Shown piece by piece: positions 13,521 to 15,061 of a stretch of 15,061 nucleotides of DNA; position 1 is the first letter of the stretch, and each line of letters starts with the position of its first letter. This DNA is from Desulfuromonadaceae bacterium UBA2294 (GTDB lineage: Bacteria; Desulfobacterota; Desulfuromonadia; Desulfuromonadales; UBA2294). The position numbers and the translations under genes were made by a program. The notes under the pieces were generated by a model, which ran no database searches, had not been told where the DNA came from, and saw only the letters and a list, made by a program, of their open reading frames with translations. The stretch covers positions 741 to 15,801 of the forward strand of contig DDWE01000061.1 in NCBI GenBank assembly GCA_002345625.1, read 5' to 3'.

Positions 13521-14762
13521 TCAGGCGATAGGGGGCGGTTCGATCCATGCGACGCGGTCGCGACCATCTGCCTTGGCTTTATAAAGACCTTCGTCGGCAC
13601 GTTGCAGGACGATATTGAGATCGCGGTCGCCAGGTTGGGTGGTTGCCACGCCTAAGCTGACCGTGATCTGGAGTGCGGTGCCTTCGAACATAAAGGGTTG
13701 GGCGCGAACCGCTTCACGAACCCGTTCGGCGGCGATCAATGCCCCGGAAAATGCGGCATCAGGGAGGATGAGCAGAAACTCTTCGCCGCCATAACGGCCG
13801 AACTGGTCGTAGTCGCGCACGGTCTTTTGAATGCGCTGTGCCATCTCCCGCAGCACCTGATCGCCGGCGAGGTGACCGTAGGTGTCGTTGACCTTTTTGA
13901 AATGATCGATGTCGAGCATGATGAAGCTGAGCGAATAGTCGGTTTGTTGCTGACGCCGCCGATCGATCCGTGAGATTTCTTCACGGGCCCGGGCGACGAT
14001 GGTGCCGCGATTGTAGGCGCCGGTCAGGGCATCCGTCGTAGCCAGGGTGTGGAGTTGCTCCTGCGCGTCCTGAACACGTTGTGTGGCTTTTTTGACGAAG
14101 AGAAAGGCGATAGCAAAGACGCTGAACAGAATGGCGCCAAGGATCAGTACGGAGTTGGTCACAACATTGACGATCTCCTGCCGATAGCGGGTGACATCGA
14201 CGTAGACCTCGAACGCGCCGACGACGGCGCCGTCGACGCGAATCGGCACATAGGTTTCGACCACATCGACATCAAGTTTCTCTTCATTGGCCAGATCGCG
14301 GAACGCCTCTTTGTTCTCCAGGTGCGAATCGGTATCGCCGTTCAGGGCGCGTTCCAGCCGGATGTTTTTAGCATCGAGTTTACCGATGAGGGCCGTTTCC
14401 GTACTGAAGATGATGGTTTTATCAGCATCATAGACCTTGATTTTGACAATCTCGAATGCTTGGAGAAAGCGCCGCAAACGCCGATCGAGGGCGTCCCGAT
14501 ACATCGGATCGACGAAGAGGACAGGTCGCCCATCGAGGCCGACTGTAAACAGCAGGTCGCGTTGTTCAACCAGTAATACAGAACTGATGTGCTCCGAATC
14601 TACTTCGGCGTTGTGGATAATATGGTTGTTATAGACCTGATAGATGCCATAACCCGAGCCGCTGACAATAATGGTCAGCGAGATATAGGCGACAATGACC
14701 AGTTTCCTGAGCAGGAGATGAGCGCCACCCTGTACGGGTGCGGCATCGGTTTCCGTAATCAT
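13521..14762 (-). CDS. Membrane-bound diguanylate cyclase (GGDEF) with periplasmic sensor domain
   Basis: A 413-residue inner-membrane protein. One membrane helix spans about 19-41. A sensor region of about 155 residues (45-195, containing FEIVKIKVYDADKTIIFST and VPIRVDGAVVGAFEVYVDVT, a PAS-like or dCache-like periplasmic fold) is followed by a second helix (203-223). A short coiled linker leads to the GGDEF domain (about 240-408). The active site reads GGEEF at 325-329, with metal ligand D284 in LDIDHFKKVND. The product-inhibition site RxxD is intact: R316 and D319, exactly five residues before GGEEF. It should therefore make c-di-GMP from two GTP with feedback control. AAAAGGAG lies six bases before the ATG. 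It leads into the exported phosphatase gene. Confidence 0.95.
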   Translation of the reverse strand: MITETDAAPVQGGAHLLLRKLVIVAYISLTIIVSGSGYGIYQVYNNHIIHNAEVDSEHISSVLLVEQRDLLFTVGLDGRPVLFVDPMYRDALDRRLRRFLQAFEIVKIKVYDADKTIIFSTETALIGKLDAKNIRLERALNGDTDSHLENKEAFRDLANEEKLDVDVVETYVPIRVDGAVVGAFEVYVDVTRYRQEIVNVVTNSVLILGAILFSVFAIAFLFVKKATQRVQDAQEQLHTLATTDALTGAYNRGTIVARAREEISRIDRRRQQQTDYSLSFIMLDIDHFKKVNDTYGHLAGDQVLREMAQRIQKTVRDYDQFGRYGGEEFLLILPDAAFSGALIAAERVREAVRAQPFMFEGTALQITVSLGVATTQPGDRDLNIVLQRADEGLYKAKADGRDRVAWIEPPPIA

Positions 14763-14860
14763 CTAACGCTCCTTTTACATTGTATAAGCAAAGCCGGTCT
14801 CTCACGACCCCTGACGATTAAAAGGGGCAACTGTGACGGGTCGCTTTTTGGTCGCGAGGT

Positions 14861-15061
14861 TCAAAATTCGAGCAGCATCTCCTCGGGGTCTTCGATGTAG
14901 TCCTTGATCTGGAGCAAAAAGCCGACCGCCTCGCGGCCATCGATAATGCGGTGATCGTAGCTTAACGCCAGGCTCATCATCGGCCGGATGACGATCTTGT
15001 CGTCGCGGACCACGGCGCGCTGTTGCACGGCATGCATGCCGAGGATGGCGCTTTGTGGCGT
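14861..15061 (-). CDS. sucB: 2-oxoglutarate dehydrogenase E2 (dihydrolipoamide succinyltransferase), C-terminal fragment
   Basis: Sixty-six residues at the right edge, open to the window boundary, belong to the catalytic domain of an E2 acyltransferase. The active-site motif LSYDHRIIDGREAV is complete, with the catalytic His and Asp in DHRIIDG. The preceding SAILGMHAVQQRAVV and following DPEEMLLEF are characteristic of SucB more than of pyruvate E2, where DHRVVDG is usual. The enzyme transfers succinyl groups to CoA in the TCA cycle and depends on lipoyl cofactor, which the lipA product would make. The lipoyl and E1/E3-binding domains lie outside. The 98-base gap to the diguanylate cyclase gene has no convincing terminator; a loose CGACCC/GGGTCG pair lies there, but the long U-run falls on the wrong side for this strand. 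Confidence 0.9.
   Translation of the reverse strand, partial: TPQSAILGMHAVQQRAVVRDDKIVIRPMMSLALSYDHRIIDGREAVGFLLQIKDYIEDPEEMLLEF

Noticed and set aside
14763..14860. Terminator for sucB in the gap before the diguanylate cyclase gene
   Set aside because: The CGACCC/GGGTCG pair encloses about 27 unpaired bases, and the T-run lies on the + strand side, not downstream on the - strand.
1..15061. CRISPR array, tRNA, rRNA, prophage or insertion-sequence transposase
   Set aside because: No regularly spaced direct repeats, cloverleaf-like sequences, conserved rRNA words or transposase motifs were seen on either strand.

Overview
The window looks like chromosome from a Gram-negative anaerobe, most likely a Desulfuromonadales/Geobacter-type (Desulfobacterota) bacterium. 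The grounds are inference from gene content: a small anaerobe-type rubredoxin, LivF beside an XRE-cupin regulator, an outer-membrane barrel of the type often mis-named 'neuromedin U', several signal-peptide proteins, and short palindromic intergenic repeats of the sort common in that group. The coding sequence is GC-rich and densely packed; the intergenic stretches near 3.5-3.8 kb and 5.5-5.75 kb are clearly more AT-rich. No rRNA, tRNA, CRISPR array or transposase gene is visible.

Left part (1-3514, all + strand): the 3' end of a branched-chain amino acid ABC transporter ATPase (livF), a stand-alone receiver protein, an XRE-cupin regulator, elbB, a rubredoxin and lipoyl synthase (lipA). Strong intrinsic terminators close the rubredoxin and lipA units. 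Middle (3515-6700, + strand): a long AT-rich leader, a signal-peptide-bearing MscS-type channel and an outer-membrane beta-barrel. This block is bounded on both sides by nearly the same terminator followed by the same 11-base tail. Next (6756-9030, - strand): a two-gene Ktr/Trk potassium uptake unit, ktrB then ktrA, separated by a large imperfect inverted repeat.

Right part: a + strand pair (9205-11799) encodes a membrane protein with a GIDE (MULAN/BAM-like) domain and a canonical EF-hand, followed 18 bases later by LemA. It is closed by an imperfect palindromic repeat and a bidirectional terminator. Everything to the right is on the - strand: a small FHA-domain protein followed by a DUF3617 protein, then a membrane diguanylate cyclase followed 16 bases later by an exported dual-specificity-type phosphatase. 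The window ends in the C-terminus of the 2-oxoglutarate dehydrogenase E2 subunit (sucB).

The genes share themes rather than one pathway: ion and osmotic homeostasis (MscS channel, outer-membrane barrel, Ktr potassium uptake) and signalling (receiver, FHA, GGDEF, phosphatase). LipA makes the cofactor that SucB carries. No wholly unknown system is obvious. The most interesting unit is the GIDE/EF-hand protein with an unrecognised N-terminal half of about 340 residues, coupled to LemA.
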